Assembly: GCA_020636745.1 (NCBI GenBank)
Contig: JACJXH010000004.1
Coordinates: 248,001 to 312,000, forward strand
DNA from: Lentimicrobiaceae bacterium
GTDB taxonomy: Bacteria; Bacteroidota; Bacteroidia; Bacteroidales; Lentimicrobiaceae
Direction: 5' to 3'
DNA length: 64,000 nucleotides
Shown here: positions 45,908-54,084 of the stretch, in pieces
How the letters are laid out: every line of letters begins with the position of its first letter
Numbering within the stretch: position 1 is the stretch's first letter
Program-made: the position numbers and the translations under genes
The notes under the pieces: model-generated
What the model was told of the DNA's origin: nothing
Seen by the model: the letters and a program-made list of their open reading frames with translations, nothing else
Databases searched by the model: none

Positions 45908-46218
45908 TTCGGTAACTTTGTGCAAAATTATCAATAATTTCCGGCCGAAAATATATAATCTCATCAAACAAGCGTTGAAAAGCATTGTTTATGGATTAGT
46001 CAACCAAAAACGGCCAAAGGCTTTCTCTGTTTTGAATTACCTGAATTTGCTTTTCAGAACCACCATCCACTCCGATAAAAAACCCGGGATCATTGCTTTG
46101 TATGCCTTTTACAAGGTCAATAACAACCTTTGTTACAAAGCAACAAAACACTCCATCATAAATCTGCCTGAAAAAGTTTTATATTTACACAAATCTAAAT
46201 CCCCAAAAACCTACTGTT
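45908..46218. other. Divergent meaB/pntAA intergenic region
   Basis: This 311-base gap holds overlapping face-to-face -7 motifs at 45913-45930. A TATATTTA sequence at 46180 may be a further weak -7 element for pntAA. An open frame of 106 codons crosses it (45918-46238) but has no known similarity and runs into pntAA, so it is not called. Confidence 0.55.
45923..45930 (-). promoter_or_regulatory. Bacteroidota -7 element (TAATTTTG) of meaB
   Basis: Minus-strand TAATTTTG lies 15 bases before the chosen meaB start at 45907, and decides that start. Confidence 0.5.
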
Positions 46219-47346
46219 ATGACAATAGGAATTCTTAAAGAAATGCCTGGTGAAAACCGGGTTGTCATGCTCCCTGAAAGTGTAGCCACTCTGGTAAAAA
46301 TGAATGTTACCGTATTGGTTGAATCGGGGGCTGGTATTTCGGCTTTTGCATCCGACAAAGAATATGAAGATGCCGGAGCGCGCATTGAAACAAAAGCCAA
46401 AGTTATTAACGAAGCCCAGCTGATTCTGAAAATCCAGCCACCTTCAGCAGTTGAAACAGGCATGATGAAAGAAGGACAGGTTGTTATGGCTGCCCTGAAT
46501 CCTTATTTCAACGGCGATTTGCTGCACGAACTGGCTTCAAAAAAAATTACCAGTTTTAGCATGGATGTGGTACCGCGTACTACCCGGGCACAGGCCATGG
46601 ATATTCTGTCGTCGATGGCAACAGTGGCAGGTTATAAGGCTGTACTTACAGCTGCCAATACCCTGCCAAAATTCTTTCCGATGTTTATGACCGCAGCAGG
46701 AACCATCAAGCCGGCCAATATGCTGATTTTGGGCGCAGGAGTCGCTGGTTTGCAAGCAATTGCCACCTCACGAAAACTAGGAGCAGTTGTCTATGTTTTT
46801 GATGTCAGAGCCGCTGTTAAGGAAGAAGTTGTTGGACTGGGCGGCAAGTTTGTTGATGTTGAAGGTGCTACTGATGACAAATCAGCCGGGGGCTATGCAG
46901 TTGAACAAACCGACGAATTCAAACAACGGCAGGCAAAAGCCATTCACGATCAAGCGGTTAAATCAGATGTAATCATTTGCACTGCTCAAATTCCTGGCCG
47001 GCAAGCACCTCTGCTGATAAAAAAAGAAACCGTGGAAGCCATGAAACCAGGTTCTGTAATCATAGATTTAGCAGCTTCAACCGGTGGCAACTGCGAGTTG
47101 ACCAAAAATGATGAAACAATTGTACACAATGGCATCAAAATTATTGGAAACTCACAACTTCCTACCGATATGCCAACAGATGCCAGCCGAATGTATGGCA
47201 AGAACATGATCAATTTCCTTAAGCTTATTATTACCAAAGAAGGAGACATGAACCTTAACTGGGAAGATGACATTGTAAAAGGCACTGCAGTTACCCACAA
47301 TGGCGAAATTGTTCATGAGCGAATCAAATCAGTTATCACTAAATAA
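46219..47346 (+). CDS. pntAA: NAD(P) transhydrogenase subunit alpha, part 1 (NAD-binding domain)
   Basis: The transhydrogenase couples hydride transfer from NADH to NADP with proton entry, making NADPH. This 375-residue protein is the soluble dI domain: N-terminal GILKEMPGENRVVMLPESV, the NAD motif LILGAGVAGLQAIATSRKLGA and IICTAQIPGRQAPLLI. The alpha subunit is split here, with the membrane part encoded by the next gene 12 bases on and the beta subunit after that. This three-gene form is found in several bacteria. Confidence 0.95.
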   Translation: MTIGILKEMPGENRVVMLPESVATLVKMNVTVLVESGAGISAFASDKEYEDAGARIETKAKVINEAQLILKIQPPSAVETGMMKEGQVVMAALNPYFNGDLLHELASKKITSFSMDVVPRTTRAQAMDILSSMATVAGYKAVLTAANTLPKFFPMFMTAAGTIKPANMLILGAGVAGLQAIATSRKLGAVVYVFDVRAAVKEEVVGLGGKFVDVEGATDDKSAGGYAVEQTDEFKQRQAKAIHDQAVKSDVIICTAQIPGRQAPLLIKKETVEAMKPGSVIIDLAASTGGNCELTKNDETIVHNGIKIIGNSQLPTDMPTDASRMYGKNMINFLKLIITKEGDMNLNWEDDIVKGTAVTHNGEIVHERIKSVITK

Positions 47347-47358
47347 ATCAATATACAG

Positions 47359-47664
47359 ATGGAAGAAGTTCTGAAATTTTTTCTGGAATACAAGGATCTG
47401 ATTTTTATCATCACCCTCTCGGTATTCCTTGGAATAGAAGTAATATCCCATGTTCCTGCTGTGCTTCATACACCGCTGATGTCGGGGAGTAATGCCATTC
47501 ATGGTGTTGTAATCATTGGTGCCATTATCGTAATGGGACATGCCGAAAACACCCTTTCCCTCATCCTGGGCTTTTTGGCAGTTGTGCTTGGCACTCTCAA
47601 TGTTGTGGGAGGATTTGTAGTGACAGACAGGATGCTGGAAATGTTTAAGAAAAAGAAAAAATAA
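47359..47664 (+). CDS. pntAB: NAD(P) transhydrogenase subunit alpha, part 2 (membrane domain)
   Basis: The 101-residue protein has three hydrophobic helices (about 10-28, 46-64, 66-85) and the family sequence FLGIEVISHVPAVLHTPLMSGSNAIHGVV, which forms part of the proton channel of the transhydrogenase. It lies between pntAA and pntB, 12 bases from each. The last residues are lysine-rich (MFKKKKK), facing the cytoplasm. Confidence 0.95.
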   Translation: MEEVLKFFLEYKDLIFIITLSVFLGIEVISHVPAVLHTPLMSGSNAIHGVVIIGAIIVMGHAENTLSLILGFLAVVLGTLNVVGGFVVTDRMLEMFKKKKK

Positions 47665-47669
47665 GGAGG
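47663..47669 (+). promoter_or_regulatory. Strong Shine-Dalgarno site of pntB (AAGGAGG)
   Basis: AAGGAGG, a full anti-SD match, overlaps the pntAB stop codon and lies 7 bases before the pntB ATG. Such strong sites are rare in Bacteroidota and suggest coupled or raised translation of pntB. Confidence 0.7.
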
Positions 47670-47676
47670 CTGAACG

Positions 47677-49152
47677 ATGGAAACTATTTCAAAAATAATT
47701 GAATTCAGCTACGAAATTTCGGTTCTCGAAATCTCTTACCTTGTTGCTTCGGTTTTATTTATTCTTGGACTTAAAAAACTAAGTCACCCTCTTACTGCCC
47801 GAAGCGGAAACCTGTGGGCTGCAGCCGGAATGGCTGCCGCAATTCTGTTTACCATTCTTTTTCACAAAACCACCATTACTCATCCCGACGGAACAACTGT
47901 GGTAAAAAGCATTGGCAATATCCCCTGGATTCTGGCAGCACTCGCCATTGGCTCATTTATTGGCTGGTATGCATCTGTAAAAGTCAAAATGACCGCCATG
48001 CCCCAAATGGTTTCCATCTTTAACGGTATGGGAGGTGCTTGTGCTGCGCTTATTTCCATGATGGAATTTCCGGGAATGCAAAACGAACTTGCAGCAGCTG
48101 GCGATGCACACATGTTTACCGGCGAAGCCATTGCAATTCTGCTTGGATTGATGATAGGAAGTGTTTCTTTTGCAGGAAGTATGATAGCATTTCTTAAACT
48201 TGATGGTCGTCTGGGCGATATTAAAAATCCGGTTCTGCGCATCGTAAATCTGACTTTTCTTGCCCTCCTGCTTATTGCACTGGTAGTTATTATGCTTATG
48301 CAACCTGTTGCAGGCAACAACTGGCCTATTTATCTGTTTGCAGTTGCCGCTCTTATTTACGGGGTTACATTTGTCATGCCGATTGGCGGAGCCGATATGC
48401 CGGTGGTTATCTCATTGCTCAACTCTTTTACAGGTGTTGCAGCAGCTATGGGAGGATTTCTTTATGGCAATACAGCCATGCTCACCGGAGGTATTCTGGT
48501 TGGTTCGTCTGGTACAATCCTCACCATTCTCATGTGTAATGCCATGAACCGCTCTTTGCTCAATGTCATCATTGGTGCCTTTGGAGTGAGTGCAGCAGGT
48601 GGCCCCGACGACGGAGACAAAACGGTAAAGGAGGTTTCGCTCAGCGATGCCGCTGTTCTGTTGAGTTACTCACAAAAAGTTTACATCGTTCCCGGTTATG
48701 GTCTGGCAGTGGCTCAGGCCCAGCATTTGTGCCACGAACTCGACACTTTGCTGGCAGGCAAAGGAGTGGAAGTTAAATATGCCATTCATCCGGTAGCCGG
48801 CCGTATGCCAGGCCATATGAATGTACTGCTGGCTGAAGCAGATGTGCCTTATGAAAAACTGGTTGAAATGGAAGACGCCAACAACGAAATGGCCAATACG
48901 GACGTTGTTATCGTCATCGGTGCCAACGATGTTGTAAACCCGGCTGCCGAAGACGACCCTTCAAGCCCCATTTACGGCATGCCTATTATTAAGGCACAGG
49001 AAGCCAGAAATATTATTGTGATGAAACGTAGTATGGCTGCAGGTTATGCGGCCATCCCCAACAACCTCTTTTATCACCCGAAAAACAGAATGCTTTTTGG
49101 TGACGCAAAAGCTACATTGCAAAAGCTTATTGCAGAGATTAAAAGCCTCTGA
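47677..49152 (+). CDS. pntB: NAD(P) transhydrogenase subunit beta
   Basis: The 491-residue protein has nine or so membrane helices in residues 15-300 (with MTAMPQMVSIFNGMGGACAA and PIGGADMPVVISLLNSFTG of the proton channel) and a C-terminal NADP-binding dIII domain (IVPGYGLAVAQAQHL, HPVAGRMPGHMNVLLAEA, VIVIGANDVVNP, YHPKNRMLFGDAK). With pntAA and pntAB it forms the complete enzyme. A hairpin terminator follows 23 bases after the stop. Confidence 0.96.
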   Translation: METISKIIEFSYEISVLEISYLVASVLFILGLKKLSHPLTARSGNLWAAAGMAAAILFTILFHKTTITHPDGTTVVKSIGNIPWILAALAIGSFIGWYASVKVKMTAMPQMVSIFNGMGGACAALISMMEFPGMQNELAAAGDAHMFTGEAIAILLGLMIGSVSFAGSMIAFLKLDGRLGDIKNPVLRIVNLTFLALLLIALVVIMLMQPVAGNNWPIYLFAVAALIYGVTFVMPIGGADMPVVISLLNSFTGVAAAMGGFLYGNTAMLTGGILVGSSGTILTILMCNAMNRSLLNVIIGAFGVSAAGGPDDGDKTVKEVSLSDAAVLLSYSQKVYIVPGYGLAVAQAQHLCHELDTLLAGKGVEVKYAIHPVAGRMPGHMNVLLAEADVPYEKLVEMEDANNEMANTDVVIVIGANDVVNPAAEDDPSSPIYGMPIIKAQEARNIIVMKRSMAAGYAAIPNNLFYHPKNRMLFGDAKATLQKLIAEIKSL

Positions 49153-49175
49153 GGCTTCGTTTAAAACCAACCATC

Positions 49176-49211
49176 AAAGCCGGCGGATGAATGTTATCGC
49201 CGGCTTTTTTT
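49176..49211 (+). terminator. Terminator of the pntAA-pntAB-pntB operon
   Basis: GCCGGCG pairs with CGCCGGC across a 12-base loop, followed by seven T. Confidence 0.9.
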
Positions 49212-49453
49212 GCAGGCATATATTCCCATTAAAATAACAAATACCAGCAAATCATCCATCAGGGCCGCCTATTCAAAGCTACTGAACCACAAAAAAAAAC
49301 AGAATACAAATGACGTTTTTGCAAAAAACAGGACAGCAAAGCCACAGCTTTGTCATTCAGGCAATTATCTGACAAAGAAAATCTCATGCTCAAAAGTTTT
49401 TTTCAGGAAATCAAAATACTGGGTTAAATCTTTTTCAAATAAAAAAAGAATAG

Positions 49454-49461
49454 TACATTTG
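49454..49461 (+). promoter_or_regulatory. Bacteroidota -7 element (TACATTTG) of the tRNA cluster
   Basis: TACATTTG lies 17 bases before the first base of tRNA-Lys. The A-rich gap from 49212 to 49478 holds nothing else that I can support. Confidence 0.6.
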
Positions 49462-49478
49462 CAGCCCTGTAACAAAAT

Positions 49479-49554
49479 CTCTCCGTAGCTCAGTTGGTAG
49501 AGCAAATGACTCTTAATCATTGGGTCCCAGGTTCGAATCCTGGCGGGGAGACCA
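49479..49554 (+). tRNA. tRNA-Lys (anticodon CTT)
   Basis: Acceptor CTCTCCG (49479) pairs with CGGGGAG; the D arm is GCTC/GAGC, the anticodon stem AATGA/TCATT encloses CTCTTAA with anticodon CTT, and the T arm is CCAGG TTCGAAT CCTGG. Discriminator A49551 is followed by an encoded CCA (49552-49554). Confidence 0.95.
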
Positions 49555-49602
49555 AGCGGTTGTTTCGTTCCGCAACCGGCTTAAAATGAAAATTGAAAAA
49601 CT

Positions 49603-49676
49603 CGGGATGTAGCGCAGCCCGGTAGCGCGCTTCGTTCGGGACGAAGAGGCCGGAGGTTCGAATCCTCTCATCCCGA
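49603..49676 (+). tRNA. tRNA-Pro (anticodon CGG)
   Basis: Acceptor CGGGATG pairs with CATCCCG, the D arm is GCGC/GCGC, and CTTCG/CGAAG encloses TTCGGGA with anticodon CGG. The T loop is TTCGAAT. Discriminator is A49676; CCA is not encoded. It follows tRNA-Lys by 48 bases. Confidence 0.95.
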
Positions 49677-49684
49677 CTTCAATT

Positions 49685-49721
49685 AAAAAGCCTGCTTGTT
49701 TCATTCCAGGCAGGCTTTTTT
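49685..49721 (+). terminator. Terminator-like hairpin between tRNA-Pro and tRNA-Thr
   Basis: AAAAAGCCTGC pairs with GCAGGCTTTTT across a 14-base loop. The T-run ends one base or less before tRNA-Thr at 49722. Confidence 0.7.
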
Positions 49722-49794
49722 GCCACTTTAGCTCAGTTGGTAGAGCAGCGCATTCGTAATGCGCGGGTCGGGGGTTCGAGTCCCCTGAGTGGCT
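49722..49794 (+). tRNA. tRNA-Thr (anticodon CGT)
   Basis: Acceptor GCCACTT pairs with GAGTGGC, the D arm is GCTC/GAGC, and GCGCA/TGCGC encloses TTCGTAA with anticodon CGT. The T loop is TTCGAGT. Discriminator T49794; CCA is not encoded. No separate promoter is visible because a terminator hairpin ends right before it. Confidence 0.95.
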
Positions 49795-49799
49795 CAGAT

Positions 49800-49823
49800 G
49801 CCGGCATTGGCCGGCTTTTTTTT
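49800..49823 (+). terminator. Terminator of the tRNA cluster
   Basis: GCCGGC-ATTG-GCCGGC forms a 6-bp stem followed by eight T, 5 bases after tRNA-Thr. Confidence 0.9.
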
Positions 49824-49854
49824 GCCCCCAAAACTCAAAACCCTGAAATAACTG

Positions 49855-50910
49855 TCAGACTCCCCTCTTTTCAGGAATCAAAAGTGAAGCCACTATACTT
49901 ACTCCCAGAACAAATAAAATAAAATAAAGCGAATGCGCTGTGGTAAATCCAATTTCTTTGAGCCAATGCGCAATAAGCATCTTTACCCCAATAAATGCAA
50001 GTAAAAAGGCCAAACCAATTTTAAGATAACGGAAAAAGTCAATCACATTTGCCAGAATAAAAAACAATGCCCTGAGGCCCAGAATAGCAAAAATATTGGA
50101 GAAAAAGACAATATACGGGTCTCTGGTAACTGAAAAAATTGCCGGAATAGAGTCAACAGCAAAAATCAAATCACTGAATTCAATTACCATCAACACTATA
50201 AGTAAAGGAGTTAAATACCGCTTCCCGTCTTTAACAATAAAAAAATGATGCCGCACAAAAGTGGGGTAAACCGGAAAGTGCCTGGACGCAAATTTCACCA
50301 CCGGGTGATGAGCAACGTCAATTTTTTCATCCTCATTGCGGGTAATAAACATCTTTACTCCTGTATATATCAACAAAATACCAAAAAGATACAACACCCA
50401 TTCAAAACGGATAATAATAGCAGAAGCTGAAAATATAAATGCAAACCGGAGCACAATCGCAGCCAAAATTCCCCAAAAAAGAACACGGCGGTAATAACGT
50501 GGCTCTACACCAAAGGCATAAAATACCATGATCATCACAAAAATATTGTCAACCGATAAAGCCTTTTCGATAAGATAGCCAGTCAGGAATTCGAGTGCAA
50601 GATTATGATTGTAAACCCTTACCGCCTGGTCGTAGTCAAGACCTTCAATATTTACCGGATGTCCATAAGTGGTAATAAGCCCCTGTATATCCCTCAGTGA
50701 AGCATCGCCACCCAAATGAATCCACACACCATGAAATAGCAGCAAAACATAAAATCCCAGCGAAACACCAACCCAAATAAATGTGTAAAGCAGAGCCTCT
50801 TTAAAAGGAACCACATGGTTACGCCTGTCAAACACCCCAAGATCAAGCATTAATATCCCTGCTATTATCACAATAAACAAGGAAAAGAAGAGCAATTCGT
50901 TGGCGTTCAT
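49855..50910 (-). CDS. TerC/Alx family integral membrane protein
   Basis: The 351-residue protein has eight or nine hydrophobic helices and the TerC signature EKALSVDNIFVMIMVF plus FSDLIFAVDSIPAIFSVTRDP, with acidic residues inside membrane helices. Members such as Alx export or balance manganese or act in metal loading of exported proteins; tellurite resistance is an older association. It is monocistronic with its own -7 element. I looked for a yybP-ykoY-type manganese riboswitch in the leader and saw none. Confidence 0.92.
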   Translation of the reverse strand: MNANELLFFSLFIVIIAGILMLDLGVFDRRNHVVPFKEALLYTFIWVGVSLGFYVLLLFHGVWIHLGGDASLRDIQGLITTYGHPVNIEGLDYDQAVRVYNHNLALEFLTGYLIEKALSVDNIFVMIMVFYAFGVEPRYYRRVLFWGILAAIVLRFAFIFSASAIIIRFEWVLYLFGILLIYTGVKMFITRNEDEKIDVAHHPVVKFASRHFPVYPTFVRHHFFIVKDGKRYLTPLLIVLMVIEFSDLIFAVDSIPAIFSVTRDPYIVFFSNIFAILGLRALFFILANVIDFFRYLKIGLAFLLAFIGVKMLIAHWLKEIGFTTAHSLYFILFVLGVSIVASLLIPEKRGV

Positions 50911-50934
50911 TTCATCTGAGAGTCTAAAACATCA

Positions 50935-50942
50935 CAAAAGTA
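50935..50942 (-). promoter_or_regulatory. Bacteroidota -7 element (TACTTTTG) of the TerC gene
   Basis: Minus-strand TACTTTTG lies 24 bases before the ATG at 50910. Confidence 0.5.
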
Positions 50943-50990
50943 ATCAAAGCGGGCCGATTGATAACTTCGATGCAGCAGTATAATTGCAGT

Positions 50991-51006
50991 AAAATCTTAA
51001 GATTTT
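50991..51006. promoter_or_regulatory. Perfect 16-bp palindrome between divergent TerC and glutamine synthetase genes
   Basis: AAAATCTTAAGATTTT is a perfect palindrome, 31 bases upstream of the -7 element of the glutamine synthetase gene. Position and symmetry fit a dimeric regulator site; AT-rich chance is not excluded. Confidence 0.4.
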
Positions 51007-51037
51007 GAATACTATGCACTATCAATGAAAATCTTTC

Positions 51038-51045
51038 TAATTTTG
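51038..51045 (+). promoter_or_regulatory. Bacteroidota -7 element (TAATTTTG) of the glutamine synthetase gene
   Basis: TAATTTTG lies 37 bases before ATG 51083 and 79 before ATG 51125, so it fits either start. Confidence 0.5.
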
Positions 51046-51124
51046 AGCACTTTTTAGACACTCAACCGACATTAAACCATAAATGCCCGTTTTGAAAATT
51101 ACAGGCAAAAAAAATGACATTACA

Positions 51125-52627
51125 ATGACTAACTTTACCGAAATGAACCCCAACCCGCTGGTTCAATACCTGAACAAACCGGCAGCAGAATTTACCAAAT
51201 CCGACATTGTTAAATATATCGAAGACCATAACATTGAGATGGTTAATTTCAGGTACACCGGAGGTGACGGACGGCTGAAAACGCTCAATTTTGTTATCAG
51301 TTCAAGAGAACATCTTAACAGTGTGCTTACCACAGGCGAAAGGGTTGACGGCTCAAGCCTCTTCCCATTTATACAGGCAGGGTCAAGCGATCTTTATGTT
51401 GTGCCCCGCTACCGCACAGCCTTTGTAAATCCCTTTGCCGAAGTCCCTTCGTTAGACTTCCTTTGCTCCTATTATAACAAAGATGGCGAACCACTTGAAA
51501 GTTCACCTGAATACATCTTGCGAAAAGCACATAAAGCCTTAAAAGACCAAACCGGCCTTACTTTCCATGTAATGGGCGAACTCGAATACTACATCATCAG
51601 TGAAGAAGAAGATTTATTCAGGGCTGTTGACCAGAAGGGATATCATGAATCGATGCCTTTTGCCAAATGGGAACAACTGCGCATTGAGGCGATGTCCGCC
51701 ATGGCCAAAGCCGGATGCCTGATCAAATATGGCCATTCAGAAGTGGGCAATTTTATACAGGATGGAAAACTTTATGAGCAGAACGAAATTGAGTTTATGC
51801 CCACCAACCTGGAAGAAGCCGCCGACCAGCTGGTGATTGCCAAATGGATATTGCGGTCACTCGCCTACAAATATGGCGTACTGGTAACCTTTGCCCCGAA
51901 AATCACCGTTGGCAAAGCCGGAAGTGGCTTGCACATTCATACAAAACTGGTAAAAGACGGCAAAAACCAAATGATTGATAAGGGCAAACTTAGTGAAACG
52001 GCCCGCAAAGCCATAGCCGGTTACCTCGAACTGGCACCCTCACTTACAGCATTTGGCAATACAAATCCAACCTCTTATTTCAGGCTTGTTCCGCATCAGG
52101 AAGCACCCACCAATATTTGCTGGGGCGATCGCAACAGAAGTGTACTTGTAAGAGTACCTTTGGGATGGACCGGTGAAAACAAGATGATATACCATGCCAA
52201 TCCACTTGAAAAACCTGAAAATGAAGACTTCTCGCAGCTTCAGACAGTAGAATTCCGTTGCCCGGATGGATCTGCCGATATTTATCTGCTACTTGCCGGA
52301 CTTACAGTAGCTGCCCGCTATGGCCTTGAACTTGAAAATGCACTTGAAATCGCAGATAAAACCTACGTTGATGTGAATATATTTGACGAAAATCACAAAG
52401 ATCGGTTAAATGAACTGAATAAATTACCGGTATCATGTTGGGAATCGGCTGATATGCTTGAAAAACAAGCCGAAATCTACAAACAGTATGGCGTTTTCTC
52501 CCAGGCAGTTATTGATGGAATTGCACGCAAACTGCGCAGCTTTCAAGATGAAAACCTTCGTCAGGAGGTGCATTGCAACAAGGAAAAAATAATTGGCCTT
52601 GTCAATGACCACTTCCACTGCGGATAA
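51125..52627 (+). CDS. Glutamine synthetase family protein
   Basis: The 500-residue protein has the beta-grasp domain (MVNFRYTGGDGRLKTLNFVI) and the catalytic domain: MGELEYYI, NEIEFMP, GSGLHIH, the ATP/glutamate region EAPTNICWGDRNRS and VEFRCPDGSADIYLLLAGL. The last motif departs from the classical E-x-R-x-PDPSANPY form and no adenylylation-loop tyrosine motif is seen, so it is a divergent member; it may be a true glutamine synthetase or a gamma-glutamyl-amine type. ATG at 51125 is chosen over 51083, which adds 14 residues of unclear value. Confidence 0.88.
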   Translation: MTNFTEMNPNPLVQYLNKPAAEFTKSDIVKYIEDHNIEMVNFRYTGGDGRLKTLNFVISSREHLNSVLTTGERVDGSSLFPFIQAGSSDLYVVPRYRTAFVNPFAEVPSLDFLCSYYNKDGEPLESSPEYILRKAHKALKDQTGLTFHVMGELEYYIISEEEDLFRAVDQKGYHESMPFAKWEQLRIEAMSAMAKAGCLIKYGHSEVGNFIQDGKLYEQNEIEFMPTNLEEAADQLVIAKWILRSLAYKYGVLVTFAPKITVGKAGSGLHIHTKLVKDGKNQMIDKGKLSETARKAIAGYLELAPSLTAFGNTNPTSYFRLVPHQEAPTNICWGDRNRSVLVRVPLGWTGENKMIYHANPLEKPENEDFSQLQTVEFRCPDGSADIYLLLAGLTVAARYGLELENALEIADKTYVDVNIFDENHKDRLNELNKLPVSCWESADMLEKQAEIYKQYGVFSQAVIDGIARKLRSFQDENLRQEVHCNKEKIIGLVNDHFHCG

Positions 52628-52645
52628 TTAGTCCGAGAAATTCAG

Positions 52646-52716
52646 AATCCTTCATAGCCTGTTGAAACAAAGTGAATTGACACCACTTGATGCAAACATC
52701 CCTATGAAGGATTTTT
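52646..52716. repeat. Long-loop inverted repeat between convergent genes
   Basis: AATCCTTCATAG (52646-52657) is exactly complementary to CTATGAAGGATT (from 52702), separated by 44 bases and followed by a T-run. The right arm contains the last codons and stop of the flippase-like gene. It could end the glutamine synthetase transcript or be a local inverted duplication. Confidence 0.5.
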
Positions 52717-53811
52717 CTTTGTCTTTCCTTTGAAACGAATCAGTTTTCTGCCAAGAAAAACCCTTCTGAGCCAGAAAGGCAAAACCAGTGCGCCTATTAT
52801 CAGATAAGGATAATATGTGATAAGACGCCACGAAAAAGCAACCAGTGTGGTAAGATCTCCAGCCGGCCCTGCAATGTATTCGCGAAGAAAAACGGGGAAG
52901 AAATATTCTGCGATACCACTTCCTCCCGGTGTGGGACTTACCAGCATAATTACCCACATCATAAGCTGGCGTGCATAAATCAACAAATTCTCTGAAACGC
53001 CCATCACACCAGTAAACCCCATTATCAGGAAATTAACCACCCAAAACCTGGCCGTCCAGGAGAAAAAAGTTGAGCCAAAAGCTTTCAGCCAAAACATGAC
53101 AGACTTCCCCTTTAACTCAGAAGACGCCGCAATTAACTGATTACCTGTTTCTTCAGCCGCATTTTGGAAACGATGCAGCACCTTTAGGGTGGTAGCTTTT
53201 ATCAATAACCATTTTACACCCGAAGGATGAAAAAATACGCCATAACTCAGAAGCAATGTTAAAAAAGCAATAATGATGTAGCCCGCTAAAAAAACGCCCA
53301 TCGGCCCAACCTCGAAACCCAACAGATGAAAGGATGAACCAACCACAGACAACCTTTCAAAGCCTGCAATAGCAAAAACCAACGGCACCATCAGAATGTA
53401 AAACAGTTCATCAAGCAGGGCAGTAACCATAACAATGGCTGCTGAGCGCCCCGTGCCCAACTTTTCTTTGCTTAAAATAAAAATAGCTATGGCTGACCCG
53501 CCCACTACCGAAGGCGTAACACTGGACGCAAATTCCCATAAAAAAATCACATCAAAAGACTTTCGCCAGCTTAAAGCTTTATCTGTCAGCAATCTGATGC
53601 GATACATATACGCCAAATCCCTGACAGTCACCAGCAAAAGAGCTGTAACAAAATAAGAAACAGAATACCAGGTAATCTGAATAGAGTTGAGGGCACTGTG
53701 CGAAACATCATTGTATATCATGTAGCCAATAACGGCCAATCCGATAATCACCGGAATGATTACCCGGTGAAAAGCAAAAATATTAAGAATCTTTCGCTGA
53801 TGACTTGCCAT
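52702..53811 (-). CDS. UPF0104 / LPG-synthase-TM family flippase-like membrane protein (second copy)
   Basis: The 369-residue protein has about eight membrane helices and the family motifs LWEFASSVTPSVVGGSAIAIFIL, MVTALLDELFYI and VSPTPGGSGIAEYFFPVFL. The PTPGGSGIAE motif marks the subgroup with a serine-rich conserved centre. It has no MprF catalytic domain, so a lipid or lipid-linked substrate transport role is inferred. It is unlinked to other glycan genes here, unlike the member at 24630-25574. The C terminus is very basic. Confidence 0.85.
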   Translation of the reverse strand: MASHQRKILNIFAFHRVIIPVIIGLAVIGYMIYNDVSHSALNSIQITWYSVSYFVTALLLVTVRDLAYMYRIRLLTDKALSWRKSFDVIFLWEFASSVTPSVVGGSAIAIFILSKEKLGTGRSAAIVMVTALLDELFYILMVPLVFAIAGFERLSVVGSSFHLLGFEVGPMGVFLAGYIIIAFLTLLLSYGVFFHPSGVKWLLIKATTLKVLHRFQNAAEETGNQLIAASSELKGKSVMFWLKAFGSTFFSWTARFWVVNFLIMGFTGVMGVSENLLIYARQLMMWVIMLVSPTPGGSGIAEYFFPVFLREYIAGPAGDLTTLVAFSWRLITYYPYLIIGALVLPFWLRRVFLGRKLIRFKGKTKKNPS

Positions 53812-54069
53812 ATTTTCTATCAGAAACCAAATGCCACTTTCCAGTCAATGAACAGTTCTACCGAACCTAAGTTTCAAACAAACCGTCACATTTTTACTTA
53901 AGCTAAAGTAGTATTATTAACCCACAATTTAAGACTTGCGCCATATTGTCATTATAAAAATAGCCATAATGCCATTTTGTCCGCTTTTCAACCCTGAAAT
54001 AACAAATTTTTGCATTGGCATTAAACTTGAAAAGAGGAGAACAATAAAATTAAAACAAAAACTAAAAAA

Positions 54070-54076
54070 AAGGAGA
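54070..54076 (+). promoter_or_regulatory. Strong Shine-Dalgarno site of the Hsp20 gene (AAGGAGA)
   Basis: AAGGAGA lies 8 bases before the ATG. A second AGAGGAGAAC copy lies about 40 bases upstream in the A-rich leader. The gap from 53812 holds no gene; TAAACTTG at 54022 may be a weak -7 element. Confidence 0.6.
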
Positions 54077-54084
54077 ACCATATT

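Noticed and set aside
45918..46238. A 106-codon plus-strand ORF upstream of pntAA
   Set aside because: It runs into pntAA in another frame, has no recognisable motif and no ribosome site.
49513..49704. A 63-codon minus-strand ORF across tRNA-Lys and tRNA-Pro
   Set aside because: Its translation (MRGFEPPASSS, PRQDSNLGP) is the well-known spurious reverse translation of tRNA genes.
49737..49922. A 61-codon plus-strand ORF over tRNA-Thr and beyond
   Set aside because: It reads a tRNA sequence and its terminator (VEQRIRNARVGGSSPLSGS), a known artefact, with no promoter of its own.
49855..51082. A manganese riboswitch (yybP-ykoY) in the TerC leader
   Set aside because: The leader between the -7 element and ATG is only about 24 bases, too short for the structure.
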